Positions 25,233-33,712 of a stretch of 33,712 nucleotides of DNA are shown here, piece after piece; positions within the stretch are counted from its first letter, which is position 1; every line of letters begins with the position of its first letter. The stretch spans positions 1-33,712 of the forward strand of contig JABWCM010000122.1 in the NCBI GenBank assembly GCA_013360285.1. Reading direction: 5' to 3'. Source of the DNA: Myxococcales bacterium. GTDB taxonomy: Bacteria; Myxococcota_A; UBA9042; JABWCM01. The notes below the pieces were generated by a model. It searched no databases. It was not told the DNA's origin and saw only the letters and a program-made list of their open reading frames with translations. A program made the translations under genes and the position numbers.

Positions 25233-25946
25233 ATGCCACGTAGAGACCCAAAACAACAACACAGCAGCATTCGATTGGAGAAACAACACATTGCCGCCGT
25301 GGTCATCCTCGCGGTTTTAGGTCTAACGGGTGCCTTTTATGCCGGCTTGGCAATCGGATTGAGGTCGCAGACGCCCGAAACACCTCTGCCCAAAGAAAGC
25401 AGTTCGGCGCTGTTGCCGGAAGCGGATAACTTTAAGATGCCCGATGCTACGTTTACATACGACCGGGCGTTGACGGCCAAAGCAGAAACGGAAATCACGG
25501 AAACGCAAATCCAAGAGATTCCCCAGGCAGCGATTGCCGCCGCGGAGGCGGCACGAAAAGCCCCACCGCGCCAACTGGATACCGTGCAGGCGCCGACACA
25601 ACAGGAAACCGAACAACCTAGACAAACGGCACCCTTACCGGCGCTTCTAACAGTGCTGAAACAACAAGGCCAACAGGGCGAACCCAAAACCGCCGAAGAA
25701 AGTGAGAAAGAGTTGCAATATTCGTTACAAATCAAAGCTTTCCGCTCGGAAGATGACGCAAAAGCATTGTCAAACCAACTTCGGGAAAATGGTTATGAGG
25801 CCTGGGTATCGAAAACCGTGTCCCAGGACAAGGGGACATGGTATCGGGTGCGAATCGGAATGTTCAAAACCGCATCTGAAGCAGAAAAATATCAGAAGAT
25901 TTTTGAGGCAAAAGAAGGGATGACGACTTTGGTTTCAACCCATTGA
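25233..25946 (+). CDS. SPOR-domain membrane protein (237 aa)
   Basis: SPOR domains bind denuded glycan strands of peptidoglycan, usually at the division site. The likely start is the ATG at 25233 (MPRRDPKQQHSS); an ATG at 25197 in frame has no ribosome binding site. A single transmembrane helix (HIAAVVILAVLGLTGAFYAGLAIGL, split about residues 20-43) anchors the protein with its C-terminus in the periplasm. A long Glu/Gln/Pro/Ala-rich linker follows. The last about 75 residues are the SPOR domain, with the two repeats LQYSLQIKAFRSEDDAKALSNQ and WYRVRIGMFKTASEAEKY (partial quotes). The layout matches FtsN/DedD-like proteins. The cupin gene begins 27 bp later and is probably co-transcribed. Confidence 0.9.
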   Translation: MPRRDPKQQHSSIRLEKQHIAAVVILAVLGLTGAFYAGLAIGLRSQTPETPLPKESSSALLPEADNFKMPDATFTYDRALTAKAETEITETQIQEIPQAAIAAAEAARKAPPRQLDTVQAPTQQETEQPRQTAPLPALLTVLKQQGQQGEPKTAEESEKELQYSLQIKAFRSEDDAKALSNQLRENGYEAWVSKTVSQDKGTWYRVRIGMFKTASEAEKYQKIFEAKEGMTTLVSTH

Positions 25947-25973
25947 TCCAGAAGCGCCGGCAGGATAGTCGAC

Positions 25974-26378
25974 ATGAGCAACAAAACAGAACCCAAACCA
26001 CACGGGGCGGTCGCAATTCACGCGCCAACGCTTATCAACAAACCTTGGGGATACGAACTTATTTTTGCAAATACCGATCGTTACGTGGGCAAAATATTGC
26101 ACATCGAACCCGGATGTGCGTTGAGTCTGCAATACCACGAGGTCAAAGACGAGTCGCTTTATGTGTTGTCGGGGGCAGTCGTCTTACACACTGGACCAGC
26201 GGACGCCCGCGAACAACGTATCGTCGGCTCGGGCCATGCATTTCGGATTGTCCCCGGCATGATTCACCGGTTTGAAGCCCATACAGCATGCGATCTGGTA
26301 GAGGTTTCCACACCTGAGTTGGCTGATGTAGTACGTATTGAGGACCGGTATGGTCGCGCCAATACTTCCGACCCTTAA
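25974..26378 (+). CDS. cupin-domain protein, type II mannose-6-phosphate isomerase-like (134 aa)
   Basis: This is a stand-alone single cupin resembling the C-terminal isomerase domain of bifunctional GMP/PMI enzymes. It has KPWGYELIFANTDRYVGKIL, LQYHEVKDESLYVLSG with potential metal ligands His and Glu, GHAFRIVPGMIHRFEA carrying a second His, and a closing VVRIEDRYGR. Mannose-6-phosphate isomerases make fructose/mannose-6-phosphate interchange for sugar-nucleotide supply, but small cupins like this are often of unproved activity. The ATG has AGGA eight bases upstream. It follows the SPOR gene and converges on the next lipoprotein gene with a 5-bp gap between stops. Confidence 0.87.
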   Translation: MSNKTEPKPHGAVAIHAPTLINKPWGYELIFANTDRYVGKILHIEPGCALSLQYHEVKDESLYVLSGAVVLHTGPADAREQRIVGSGHAFRIVPGMIHRFEAHTACDLVEVSTPELADVVRIEDRYGRANTSDP

Positions 26379-26383
26379 ATAAC

Positions 26384-27220
26384 TTATTGTGGCCGAACCC
26401 CGACAATGTCGGGCTGACCTGATTCGGAAAACGAGACACCACTGACAGTAGGTGAAACAGAGGGACGAGCCGCAGCAAGGGCTCTTGTGCGTAAGATGAC
26501 CTGCTCGCTGAGTTTTTTTGAAGCGGAAACCAGCAGATCTTCCTGCAGTGTCCGTTTTTTTCTGTCGTTTTGCCAAATATTTTCTTTCGATTCGGCACGA
26601 ACCCGTTCCTGAACCGTAAACAGCAACGTGCCTGTTTTTACGTCGAAGAGCGTTGCTTCCACGACGCCTCGGGTCGACAACGTATTGGAGGGTACAAAGA
26701 AGGCACCCACCAAGGTCAAATAGACCACTGCCCACTCGTTGGTATAGTCATAGTCAACAAACCGATGGCGTACGAGCAGCAGATATTCCGATCGATATCG
26801 TGCTGCCAGTTCTCGAAGACCGGAAATTTTGCCATCAGCCGGCCAGTCGGTCGATACTTCGGTCACAAGGTCAAACAGGCCCGCATCACCAAGTTGGGAA
26901 ACCAATTCTCCCGGCAACGTATCCAGCGGAACATCGTCGTCGACGCTGTATTGATGGCGTACCGGTACAATACCCAAACGTGCTTTGTCCTCAAGAAACA
27001 CCGGAGCGGCAAGAACCCGTTTCAGATCGTCTTCGCCGATACTCCCAGAGGCATCACGACGAAAAAGATCGTCGGTCAACACTTCTGAAGTCTCCGCAAC
27101 CGCAAGCGGAGGTAACGCAACATCGGATGCGGCATAACGAGCAGCACCGCAACCGGGTCCCAACGGCAAATAACCCAAACACACGATAACCAGTACTACG
27201 GACAACCCTTGTGTTTTCAT
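26384..27220 (-). CDS. putative lipoprotein, unknown function (278 aa)
   Basis: The N-terminus MKTQGLSVVLVIVCLGYLP leads to the lipobox LGPGC (Cys24). The mature part contains a mixed alpha/beta domain with YRSEYLLLVRHRFVDYDYTN, YLTLVGAFFVPSNTL and GVVEATLFDVKTGTLLFTVQ. This is the layout of periplasmic proteins that find and compare numeric-name lipoproteins (GNA1162/CsgG-like folds), but I cannot assign a family. The beta pattern of a strand reporting on content, then a conserved acid/aromatic hairpin, then DVKTGTLL is also seen in outer-membrane-associated lipoproteins. The ATG at 27220 has GGAG seven bases upstream. It is transcribed alone, divergent from mscS. Confidence 0.75.
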   Translation of the reverse strand: MKTQGLSVVLVIVCLGYLPLGPGCGAARYAASDVALPPLAVAETSEVLTDDLFRRDASGSIGEDDLKRVLAAPVFLEDKARLGIVPVRHQYSVDDDVPLDTLPGELVSQLGDAGLFDLVTEVSTDWPADGKISGLRELAARYRSEYLLLVRHRFVDYDYTNEWAVVYLTLVGAFFVPSNTLSTRGVVEATLFDVKTGTLLFTVQERVRAESKENIWQNDRKKRTLQEDLLVSASKKLSEQVILRTRALAAARPSVSPTVSGVSFSESGQPDIVGVRPQ

Positions 27221-27416
27221 ACCCTTTCTCCAGTAACGTTTTCAGGAATAGACTGGAAACACCGTGTTTCCCATTCCCGATTGATGAAACCAAAACGGCC
27301 TGGAACCTCGTTCGCTTACACCCGCGTCAAAAAAAACTTGTAACAAGCTATGGGTTGACATGACGCATACAGTGTTGGTACCGACTGGAAACTTACTGAA
27401 ATAAGGATGGCAAACG

Positions 27417-28247
27417 ATGGAAACAATTATTGAATATATTAAGGAAAACGCCGGCCTTTTCGCGGTCCGAACCACCGTGGCGTTGGTGATTTTTTTAGGC
27501 ATTCGTTATCTGGGAAAACTGGTGGCCATGGCGGTTCGAAGGTCGATGCGGTCCAAACGTTCGGAAACCTTGATGCCGATTGCCGAAAGCGTCATTCGGA
27601 TCGTGTTTACGGCAACCGGGGTGATTATGGCATTAAATAACCTGGGAATGGACGTGGTTACGGTGATCGCGGGGGCGGGAATTGTTGGAATCGCCGTGGG
27701 ATTCGGCGCACAGTCGCTCGTAAAAGATATGATCAGTGGATTTTTCTTGATCGCAGACGATGTATTGTCCGTGGGCGATTTTGTGGAAATTGGCGACAAA
27801 AAAGGAGAGGTTGAGGCCATTGGGCTACGTATGACCCGAGTACGAGCGTTTCGAGGACATGTTTGGCACATCCCGAATGGAGATATCACGGTGGTGGGCA
27901 ACTACAACAAACAATGGATGAGGGCGATGGTTGAAGTGGGATTGGCGTACGAACAGGACGTAGCGCGAGGACTTCGGGTGCTTCAACAGGTAGGGGAAAC
28001 CTATGCTCAACAGTTCCCGGACATCGTGTTGGATAAGCCGGAAGCACAAGGGATTTTGGGGTTTAATGCTTCGGACGTCGCGGTTCGTTTGGTCATCAAA
28101 GTGAAACCCGAAACCTGTTTTGTAGCCGAGCGGGAATTACGCAAACGTGTCAAAGAAGCGTTTGACGAGGCCGGAGTCGAGATTCCGTTTCCACGCCAAA
28201 CGGTGTATCACATCAACGTCGAGCCGGAAGTCCAGGCGGGATTGTGA
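27417..28247 (+). CDS. mscS: MscS-family mechanosensitive channel (276 aa)
   Basis: MscS channels open under membrane tension during hypo-osmotic shock. The protein has about three transmembrane helices. TM1 lies at residues about 15-38 and TM2 at about 58-78. The pore-lining TM3 reads VVTVIAGAGIVGIAVGFGAQ, then SLVKDMISGFFLIADD, the family's hallmark with Gly/Ala packing. The cytoplasmic beta domain follows: GDFVEIGDKKGEVEAIGLRMTRVR (in two halves), WHIPNGDI and an alpha/beta C-terminus ending with PFPRQTVYH. Length is close to E. coli MscS (286 aa). AAGGA precedes the ATG. The GreB gene starts 6 bp after its stop, so the two form one transcription unit. Confidence 0.94.
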   Translation: METIIEYIKENAGLFAVRTTVALVIFLGIRYLGKLVAMAVRRSMRSKRSETLMPIAESVIRIVFTATGVIMALNNLGMDVVTVIAGAGIVGIAVGFGAQSLVKDMISGFFLIADDVLSVGDFVEIGDKKGEVEAIGLRMTRVRAFRGHVWHIPNGDITVVGNYNKQWMRAMVEVGLAYEQDVARGLRVLQQVGETYAQQFPDIVLDKPEAQGILGFNASDVAVRLVIKVKPETCFVAERELRKRVKEAFDEAGVEIPFPRQTVYHINVEPEVQAGL

Positions 28248-28253
28248 ACCACC

Positions 28254-28775
28254 ATGAAACCCAAAAACGAAGCAAAAAACTATATTACGCCGGAAGGGTA
28301 TGATCGACTGGCAGCAGAATGGGACTTTTTACGCCACAAAAAACGTCCTGCCGTGGTGTCGGCGTTGGCGGATGCGGCCGCCGAAGGGGATCGGTCGGAA
28401 AATGCCGAATATATTTATCGCAAAAAGCAGTTACGCGAAATCGACCGCCGGCTGCAATTTTTGTCGGGAAGATTGGATATCGCTGAAGTTGTCAACCCCA
28501 AAGACCAACCACAAAGGGATCGGGTTTTTTTTGGTGCGGAAGTGACCGTGACAACAGAAGAGGAAGACGAAGTCACTTACCGGATTATCGGCGAAGACGA
28601 AATCGATGGAAAACGGCGGTGGGTGTCGTGGAAGTCACCGATCGGAAAAGCACTTCTGGGAAAAAAGCTCGACGATACAGTGATTGCGGAATGGCACGCG
28701 GGTCAGCGGGAGCTGACTATTGTGGCGATTCGTTATGACTGGGAGGGCTCCGGCGTCATGCCGGAATTCATTTAG
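28254..28775 (+). CDS. greB: transcript cleavage factor GreB (173 aa)
   Basis: GreB rescues backtracked RNA polymerase by stimulating cleavage of the nascent RNA. The N-terminal coiled coil carries the acidic tip GDRSENAEYIY, with Asp46 and Glu49 corresponding to catalytic Asp41/Glu44 of E. coli Gre factors. The Arg-rich continuation KKQLREIDRRLQFLSGRL is more GreB- than GreA-like. The C-terminal FKBP-like domain includes VFFGAEVTVTTE, YRIIGEDEIDG and SPIGKALLGKKLDD. Length fits the family. It directly follows mscS. Its last 8 bp overlap the 3' end of the convergent lipoprotein gene. Confidence 0.94.
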   Translation: MKPKNEAKNYITPEGYDRLAAEWDFLRHKKRPAVVSALADAAAEGDRSENAEYIYRKKQLREIDRRLQFLSGRLDIAEVVNPKDQPQRDRVFFGAEVTVTTEEEDEVTYRIIGEDEIDGKRRWVSWKSPIGKALLGKKLDDTVIAEWHAGQRELTIVAIRYDWEGSGVMPEFI

Positions 28776-29811
28776 GTTTTTGGGACAACACTTGCTGATG
28801 TTGCGTAAATGCTTGAATCTCAACGACTGAATTGAAGCCCTCCGGTTCGTCGTGGTGACTCCAATACCGTGTTATCGTGGAATTGACGGTTGTTGCACCA
28901 ATAGGTAGATATTCCATGAAAACACCCGGAACGGTGGCGCGGCCATTGTCTGGAAATGTACAAAGCACCAATCCCGTGTCTTGAGAGACCGGATCGGCGG
29001 CAGAAAAACCTACTACCATAAAGTCAGCACCTTGGGCGTCCCACATCACCGTCAACGATTCCCCCCAAATCAGTTCACCAAACGTAGGAGTCACTGGTTT
29101 GGGGCTTGGAAATGACCTCGTCACGTTATCTTGGAGGTCCGGCAGCAATTGAAAATCCATGGTCACAGTCCCGCCGGAAACAAAAGGCCCGGCCTCACCC
29201 GGCAAATCCTGTTTGACACAGGCACTTTCTAAGGTTTCCCCAGGAAATAATTGGATTCGTGGCACAGAGAGGCCCGAGAAAACAACCCCGCCGGAGGAAA
29301 GAGCGACCGGAACGTGGCTGGGATTGGCAGACGAAGTTCCGGCCCGCACCACGGTGGCTTTACAACCGTCTTTTTCAAGCAGAATGAGTTGTGTTCCTTC
29401 CCCTTTTGGGTTGGGTTGCAACGTACAGGCAAACGCCTCGCCGGCATAGGCCGTTCCCGTTAATCCAACCTTTTTGGTGTGAGAAATACGAGCGAACAAC
29501 ACCGTTGTGGGTTCGCACGTGCCATCATTGCAGCGCTCGCCAAATCCGCAGGTCTCTTCGCATTCCGAGACTTCACCAATGTCCGCTATGCCTGCGGAAT
29601 CTATGCCCGAAGGTATTTGGACATCATCCCCAGTTGATCCGGCATCTGCTTGGGAAACAATCGTGTCTTCAGTGGTCGGTTGTCCATCGGCTCCGACAGA
29701 ATCCGGGTTTTCACCATCAACGGATACACCCGACGACTCACCATCCTCACCACAGGCCACCATCGCCAGCGCCAACACCCAAACGACTCCCCAAATCGGT
29801 TTTTTTGCCAT
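28768..29811 (-). CDS. lipoprotein downstream of ABC exporter genes (347 aa)
   Basis: The start at 29811 has AGGTGG upstream and gives MAKKPIWGVVWVLALAMVAC (lipobox AMVAC, Cys20). An in-frame ATG further up at 29910 lies inside the permease gene and is less likely. A 65-residue acidic Asp/Ser/Gly linker follows, then a short Cys cluster (CEETCGFGERCNDGTC) and a beta-rich domain with four further Cys. No family is recognised. It is the third gene of the minus-strand ABC operon, 16 bp after the permease, so it may be a passenger or accessory lipoprotein of that exporter. The last 8 bp overlap greB tail-to-tail. Confidence 0.8.
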   Translation of the reverse strand: MAKKPIWGVVWVLALAMVACGEDGESSGVSVDGENPDSVGADGQPTTEDTIVSQADAGSTGDDVQIPSGIDSAGIADIGEVSECEETCGFGERCNDGTCEPTTVLFARISHTKKVGLTGTAYAGEAFACTLQPNPKGEGTQLILLEKDGCKATVVRAGTSSANPSHVPVALSSGGVVFSGLSVPRIQLFPGETLESACVKQDLPGEAGPFVSGGTVTMDFQLLPDLQDNVTRSFPSPKPVTPTFGELIWGESLTVMWDAQGADFMVVGFSAADPVSQDTGLVLCTFPDNGRATVPGVFMEYLPIGATTVNSTITRYWSHHDEPEGFNSVVEIQAFTQHQQVLSQKPK

Positions 29812-29827
29812 ACCATATCCACCTGTC

Positions 29828-32437
29828 TTATTCGTAACCCAACGCATCGGTAACCCGAAAACGGGCAGCCTGACGAGCAGGATACCAACCTGCCAACGCC
29901 GCAACCACAAGGATTAGAAAAAACACCTGAATGATAGGGATGGTGGGCATCGAAAACGGAAACACCCAGCCAGTCTGCACGGTGTTGATGGAGTAAAGCA
30001 TGACCAACCCACCGACCAAGCCGCTGACAATACCCATTAAATTACTTGCAAAGCCTAAGATCATCGCTTCGTAGACCACCATCTTACGCACCTGTTTTCG
30101 CAGCGTTCCGATGGCCCGTAGGACGCCGATTTCCCGCACACGGTCCAAAACACTCGCCAACATCGTATTGACAACCCCCAAAAGAGCGATGATCAGAGCG
30201 ACCAATTCCAACGCATCGAGCACAGCAAATATCTGATTTAAAAGCGCTTTTAGTTCGCCCTTGAATTCTGCATTGGACAACACAAACAAGTCGTACGTGG
30301 CGCCGTAGGTTTTGATGATCTCGGACCGGATCGTTTCCAAGTCCCCGTTCGGTTCGAGATACAATTCGTAAGTGTCGACCATGGTGTCGCCAAACGCATG
30401 AATATAAGCGGTACGATCCATCACGATGATACCTTGGTCACTTGTGTAGTCGATAATCACACCTCCGACTCGATAGGTACGGGTTCCGGCCGGCGTCAAC
30501 AATTCCACGGTGTCACCGGCAGACAATCCACAACGACGGGCAAGGTTTTCGCCAATCAACACGCCAGACCCGGCGCCGAGCAACGGATCCGCCATCTCAA
30601 ACGAACCATCCACATACGTAGATTGGGCATGCTCCTTGTATACGTTCCAATCCAAACTGAGTAACTTAATAGGGAGATCCCGAAAATGAAGATCGGCAAT
30701 GCGGATCATATCGACCGACTCGACCCCATCTATCTCCATAAAAAATGGCAATAGATCTGCAGACATCGGGTTGTTTTTGACCCCGGAAAACCGGGCGGCA
30801 CTGGTTACAAAAATATCCGCGGGCACACTCTGATCGATCCACTTGAGGGTAGAGTCGCGGAAACTCGTAATAAAAACCGCCGATGAAACCGCCATACCGA
30901 TGGCGATCATCAACGCGGCGGTGGTTGCCGACGCCCGATTGATGTCCCGGATCAAAGATTCATTGGCAATTTGTGCTTCCACGCCATCGAATGTTGCGAG
31001 AATCGGACGAAACATCCGATGAACCAAAAGGACAACACGCGGCATCAAAAGCGCAAAGGTCAAAGTCAGCGTTAACATCGCCCCGTATGCAAACAGGGGC
31101 ATATCCCAAATGGGATCTTGAAACAAAAACAGGACGGAGACGGCACCAAGCACAAACGCCGCAACATCGGCCCGGCCCAACGGACGTGTCGCATCGGCCA
31201 TAGTGGGTGTCGGTGACGCCCGCAACGTTTCGACAGGCCTCACCGCCGTGGCGGATTTCGCTGGCCACAACGAAGAAACCAGGCTCATACCGATTCCAAG
31301 AAGAAATCCAGCCGCCATCAGCAGTGGGTCCAAATGGACTTTGTTGGCTTCCACCTGAAGATACAACTCGCCGACCGACTCGGTCACACTTGCGAGCAAC
31401 ACTTTTGCCAACACGACACCAAGCCCGGTACCCAATACACTTCCGACGACGCCCATCACCGTTCCCTCAAACGTAAACAGGCGAAGGATTTGTCTTCTAG
31501 TGGTTCCCAGGGCTCTCAAGATGCCGATTTCGTATTTTCGCTGAACCACGCTGATCGAGATCGTGTTAAAGATCAAGAACATTCCCACCAACAACGCGAT
31601 CATGCTTCCCATGGTTAACGCGAATTGAAACGCATTGAGCATCTTTGTGACACGGCCGCTACGCCTTTCGGGACGTTCGATTTCAAAACCAGGACCCAAC
31701 CGCGCCAACATAGCGTCCCGCACGGCATCGGCATCAGCACCGGGGGTAACGGCAACGTCAAAACGGTCTACCAACGTGCCGCGCTCAAACGCAACTTGTG
31801 CTGCTTGGTAATACATGACGCCAATGAATCCACCAAACGCCCGACCAATCCTTTCTTCACGAATGAATCCCCAGATTTCGAAATCCTGTGTTCCCGAAGG
31901 TGTCAACAAAGGAACCGTATCGCCAACCCGATATCCGTATTCATTCGCAAACTTATCGCTCAGTACAATATTGGTGCTGGAATTCAGAAAGGCCAACGGT
32001 TCTTCTTTGACTGCGTCGACTTCCTGGGACCCATAAGCACGAAAGTACTCGTCGTCTTCACCGAGAAAATCGACGCCTAAAACCAACAAATACTGACCAT
32101 CAAGCTGCGTTTTCCGCTCGGGGTCAAGGCGGTCCGCGGACACCCGAACCGTTTTCTGAATGATTGGCGTGACCTTATAGACCCCGGGGATCTCTTTTAA
32201 TGTTTCGAGTAAGGATTCCTCAATGCCCGCACTGCCACCTGCAACCTGCCAATCGGCTTTTCCGGAAATATCATCAAAGGTGGCTTGCACACTTCCGACA
32301 ACGGAGCGGTTAACCAAAACAACCGCAACAAGAGTGGCGACGCCAAGCATCACACCCGCTATGGTCAAAGCGGTTCGTAACGGATGTTCACGAAACCTCG
32401 GTAGGCTTACGGTGTACAACAATCGAAACAAATCCAT
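29828..32437 (-). CDS. ABC transporter permease with two FtsX/MacB-type modules (869 aa)
   Basis: The N-terminal helix (RTALTIAGVMLGVATLVAVVL, split, about residues 22-42) is followed by a MacB-like periplasmic domain. Then comes an FtsX block (FALTMGSMIALLVGMFLIFN, RKYEIGILRALGTTRRQI). A second set of membrane helices, a second periplasmic domain and a second FtsX block (VALIIALLGVVNTM, DRVREIGVLRAIGTLRKQV) follow. Duplicated FtsX permeases of about 800-870 aa pair with LolD/MacB-type ATPases and move lipoproteins, peptides or other large hydrophobic substrates by a mechanotransmission cycle. The stop is 16 bp before the lipoprotein start and the ATG lies 9 bp after the ATPase stop, so the three form one operon. 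The cargo is not known. Confidence 0.9.
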   Translation of the reverse strand: MDLFRLLYTVSLPRFREHPLRTALTIAGVMLGVATLVAVVLVNRSVVGSVQATFDDISGKADWQVAGGSAGIEESLLETLKEIPGVYKVTPIIQKTVRVSADRLDPERKTQLDGQYLLVLGVDFLGEDDEYFRAYGSQEVDAVKEEPLAFLNSSTNIVLSDKFANEYGYRVGDTVPLLTPSGTQDFEIWGFIREERIGRAFGGFIGVMYYQAAQVAFERGTLVDRFDVAVTPGADADAVRDAMLARLGPGFEIERPERRSGRVTKMLNAFQFALTMGSMIALLVGMFLIFNTISISVVQRKYEIGILRALGTTRRQILRLFTFEGTVMGVVGSVLGTGLGVVLAKVLLASVTESVGELYLQVEANKVHLDPLLMAAGFLLGIGMSLVSSLWPAKSATAVRPVETLRASPTPTMADATRPLGRADVAAFVLGAVSVLFLFQDPIWDMPLFAYGAMLTLTLTFALLMPRVVLLVHRMFRPILATFDGVEAQIANESLIRDINRASATTAALMIAIGMAVSSAVFITSFRDSTLKWIDQSVPADIFVTSAARFSGVKNNPMSADLLPFFMEIDGVESVDMIRIADLHFRDLPIKLLSLDWNVYKEHAQSTYVDGSFEMADPLLGAGSGVLIGENLARRCGLSAGDTVELLTPAGTRTYRVGGVIIDYTSDQGIIVMDRTAYIHAFGDTMVDTYELYLEPNGDLETIRSEIIKTYGATYDLFVLSNAEFKGELKALLNQIFAVLDALELVALIIALLGVVNTMLASVLDRVREIGVLRAIGTLRKQVRKMVVYEAMILGFASNLMGIVSGLVGGLVMLYSINTVQTGWVFPFSMPTIPIIQVFFLILVVAALAGWYPARQAARFRVTDALGYE

Positions 32438-32446
32438 GGTGTTTGC

Positions 32447-33148
32447 CTAAAGCCGATGTTGGGGATCGATCGTTTCGGTCCCGAGAATGGCTCCATCCTG
32501 GAGCTGAATGAGACGATGACCCCAGTTCGCTGCTTGTCGATCGTGGGTCACCATGACAACGGTCATTCCGCGCCGATCGCAGGTAGAACGCAACAACTGT
32601 AGGATATCTCTACCGGTTTTTGTGTCTAAGTTACCAGTTGGTTCATCGGCGAGCAACAGCTTGGGGTTTTGGACCAAAGCACGTGCGATCGCTACACGCT
32701 GCATTTCGCCACCGGAAAGCTGGGTGGTTTTGTGGTGAATCCGCTTTTCCAGCCCCACTTCACGCAGAATCTCTTTGGTTCGGTCCTTATCTTCCTGGTT
32801 CGCGCGCCTCGAAAGTTGAATCGGCAGCAACACGTTGGCAAAGGCATCCAAAGTGGGCAACAGGTTAAAAAATTGAAATACGAGCCCTATTTTGTTACGC
32901 CGAAACAAAGTCAGTTCGTCGTCGGACAGTGTGCCGATATCTACTGAGTCAATCCGAATACTACCCGAAGTGGGAACATCCAGAGCGCTCACGAGATTGA
33001 GCAGTGTCGATTTTCCCGACCCGCTGGGCCCCATGATGCTTACAAACTCACCAGTGGAAATCGACAAAGTCACATCGCGTAATGCCGCCACCTGGGCCTG
33101 TCCTGCGCCGTATATTTTTTGTACGTTTTCGAGTTCAATGAAAACCAT
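32447..33148 (-). CDS. LolD/MacB-type ABC transporter ATPase (233 aa)
   Basis: This ATPase powers the adjacent permease. The ATG at 33148 has GGAGG seven bases upstream and gives the standard MVFIELENVQKIYG opening; an in-frame ATG at 33244 adds 32 residues unlike the family. Motifs are complete: Walker A GPSGSGKST (40-48), Q-loop FQ at 91-92, signature LSGGE (144-148), Walker B LLLADEP with Glu169, and the His switch MVTHD (His202). FQFFNLLPTLDAFANV is typical of the LolD/MacB subgroup. It is the first gene of the ABC operon, and its promoter must lie in 33149-33347. Confidence 0.94.
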   Translation of the reverse strand: MVFIELENVQKIYGAGQAQVAALRDVTLSISTGEFVSIMGPSGSGKSTLLNLVSALDVPTSGSIRIDSVDIGTLSDDELTLFRRNKIGLVFQFFNLLPTLDAFANVLLPIQLSRRANQEDKDRTKEILREVGLEKRIHHKTTQLSGGEMQRVAIARALVQNPKLLLADEPTGNLDTKTGRDILQLLRSTCDRRGMTVVMVTHDRQAANWGHRLIQLQDGAILGTETIDPQHRL

Positions 33149-33347
33149 ACCAACACCTCCGGAAATGAGGTTCCACACTACCACGGTATCGCCCGATCGC
33201 AACACTCGTCGGCAAAAACAGACCACCGTTCCCAAATCGAGCAAAAGTTGCGGATTGGGCTCAACAAAGGTGGTGTTACGGACCGCCTTTCTGTTAGGAT
33301 AAACTCACGGCAAATCGAGGCCGCTCAATTACGTCATGAGGTTCACA

Positions 33348-33712
33348 TGGGTCGATGCTGGGCTATTGTTGTTTTGACTTTGGGTCTTTTGGGAACTGCG
33401 TGTGGTGAGGACAGCACCGTTCCGGGTAGCTCCAATGGCAGCGAGGATTCGTTGGGACTTTCGGATATTTCCGGAAACGGAGGCTTCGACCTAGGTGGAG
33501 GCGGCATACCATCAGGGAAGGATGTGGACAACAATGCCCAACCGGACAGCGGTGTGAACGACACCACCGGCGACGTCGCCGATGATCCAGGCATCGACGA
33601 ATGGGGGTTGCCGGTCGAGCCGGAAGAAAACGCATTTGGATGGCCCTGCAAAGACAATAGTGATTGTTACAGCGGGTTTTGTATCAATTCACCCAAAGGA
33701 AAGGTGTATACC
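33348..33712 (+). CDS. Cys-rich lipoprotein, 3' end beyond window
   Basis: An ATG with GAGG five bases upstream opens MGRCWAIVVLTLGLLGTAC (lipobox LGTAC, Cys19). It is followed by GEDSTVPGSSNGSEDS and a long Asp/Gly/Asn linker, and then, just before the window edge, FGWPCKDNSDCYSGFCI, the start of a Cys-rich repeat of the kind seen in the proteins at 7678 and 16438. The frame is open at the last base. It is divergent from the ABC operon. Surface lipoprotein is a fair inference; nothing more can be said from the visible 121 residues. Confidence 0.8.

Noticed and set aside
27329..27350. Intrinsic terminator on the minus strand (CTTGT-ACAAG palindrome next to an A/T run)
   Set aside because: The palindrome leaves a one-base loop, which cannot form a hairpin, and it lies upstream of the minus-strand gene start.
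27355..27385. Sigma-70 promoter for mscS
   Set aside because: TTGACA is perfect, but no recognisable -10 lies 16-18 bases downstream.

Overview
The window looks like chromosomal DNA of a deltaproteobacterial-type Gram-negative bacterium, probably from the Myxococcota/Bradymonadota neighbourhood. This is inferred from content: many SPase II lipoproteins with acidic Asp/Ser/Gly linkers followed by Cys-rich repeats, a MYXO-CTERM-like tail on a CARDB protein, a TatT-type lipoprotein, RdgC-like proteins of the deltaproteobacterial kind, and a large alpha-2-macroglobulin. There are no rRNA or tRNA genes, IS elements or CRISPR arrays. Genes are tightly packed, with several tail-to-tail junctions that touch or overlap. 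TGA is used as an ordinary stop (for example at 28247 and 25946).

Layout. 1-1205: end of a PduO-type cobalamin adenosyltransferase, convergent with a small lipoprotein. 1531-11970 (+): CARDB repeat protein, AsmA-like/GT51 transglycosylase, TatT-like lipoprotein, Cys-rich metzincin-like protease, and a multidomain protein built like a hybrid histidine kinase but lacking the catalytic residues. 15981-12002 (-): small membrane protein, a 5'-nucleotidase-like lipoprotein, two RdgC-related genes, and a methyltransferase. 16438-24099 (+): Cys-rich/beta-propeller lipoprotein, a striking 21-bp-period AT-rich palindrome array, then the alpha-2-macroglobulin. 24080-28775: small secreted protein and RidA (-), SPOR protein and cupin (+), lipoprotein (-), MscS and GreB (+). 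33148-28768 (-): an ABC exporter operon (LolD-like ATPase, double-FtsX permease, lipoprotein). The window ends inside another Cys-rich lipoprotein gene (+).

Main discovery candidate. The 5'-nucleotidase-like gene on the minus strand (15525-14074) is interrupted by one in-frame TGA at 15123-15121, in the context Asp-Pro-Cys-Gly-TGA. The reading frame and protein homology continue without a break on both sides. Immediately downstream lies a two-part hairpin with a GGUCU apical loop. With the U of UGA as base 1, that loop occupies bases 22-26, the same place as GGUCU in the Escherichia coli fdhF SECIS. I interpret this as an exported selenoprotein with a Cys-Gly-Sec motif, on a phosphoesterase fold whose usual metal ligands are largely replaced. 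Other points worth attention are the predicted pseudo-histidine kinase and the 21-bp palindrome array.
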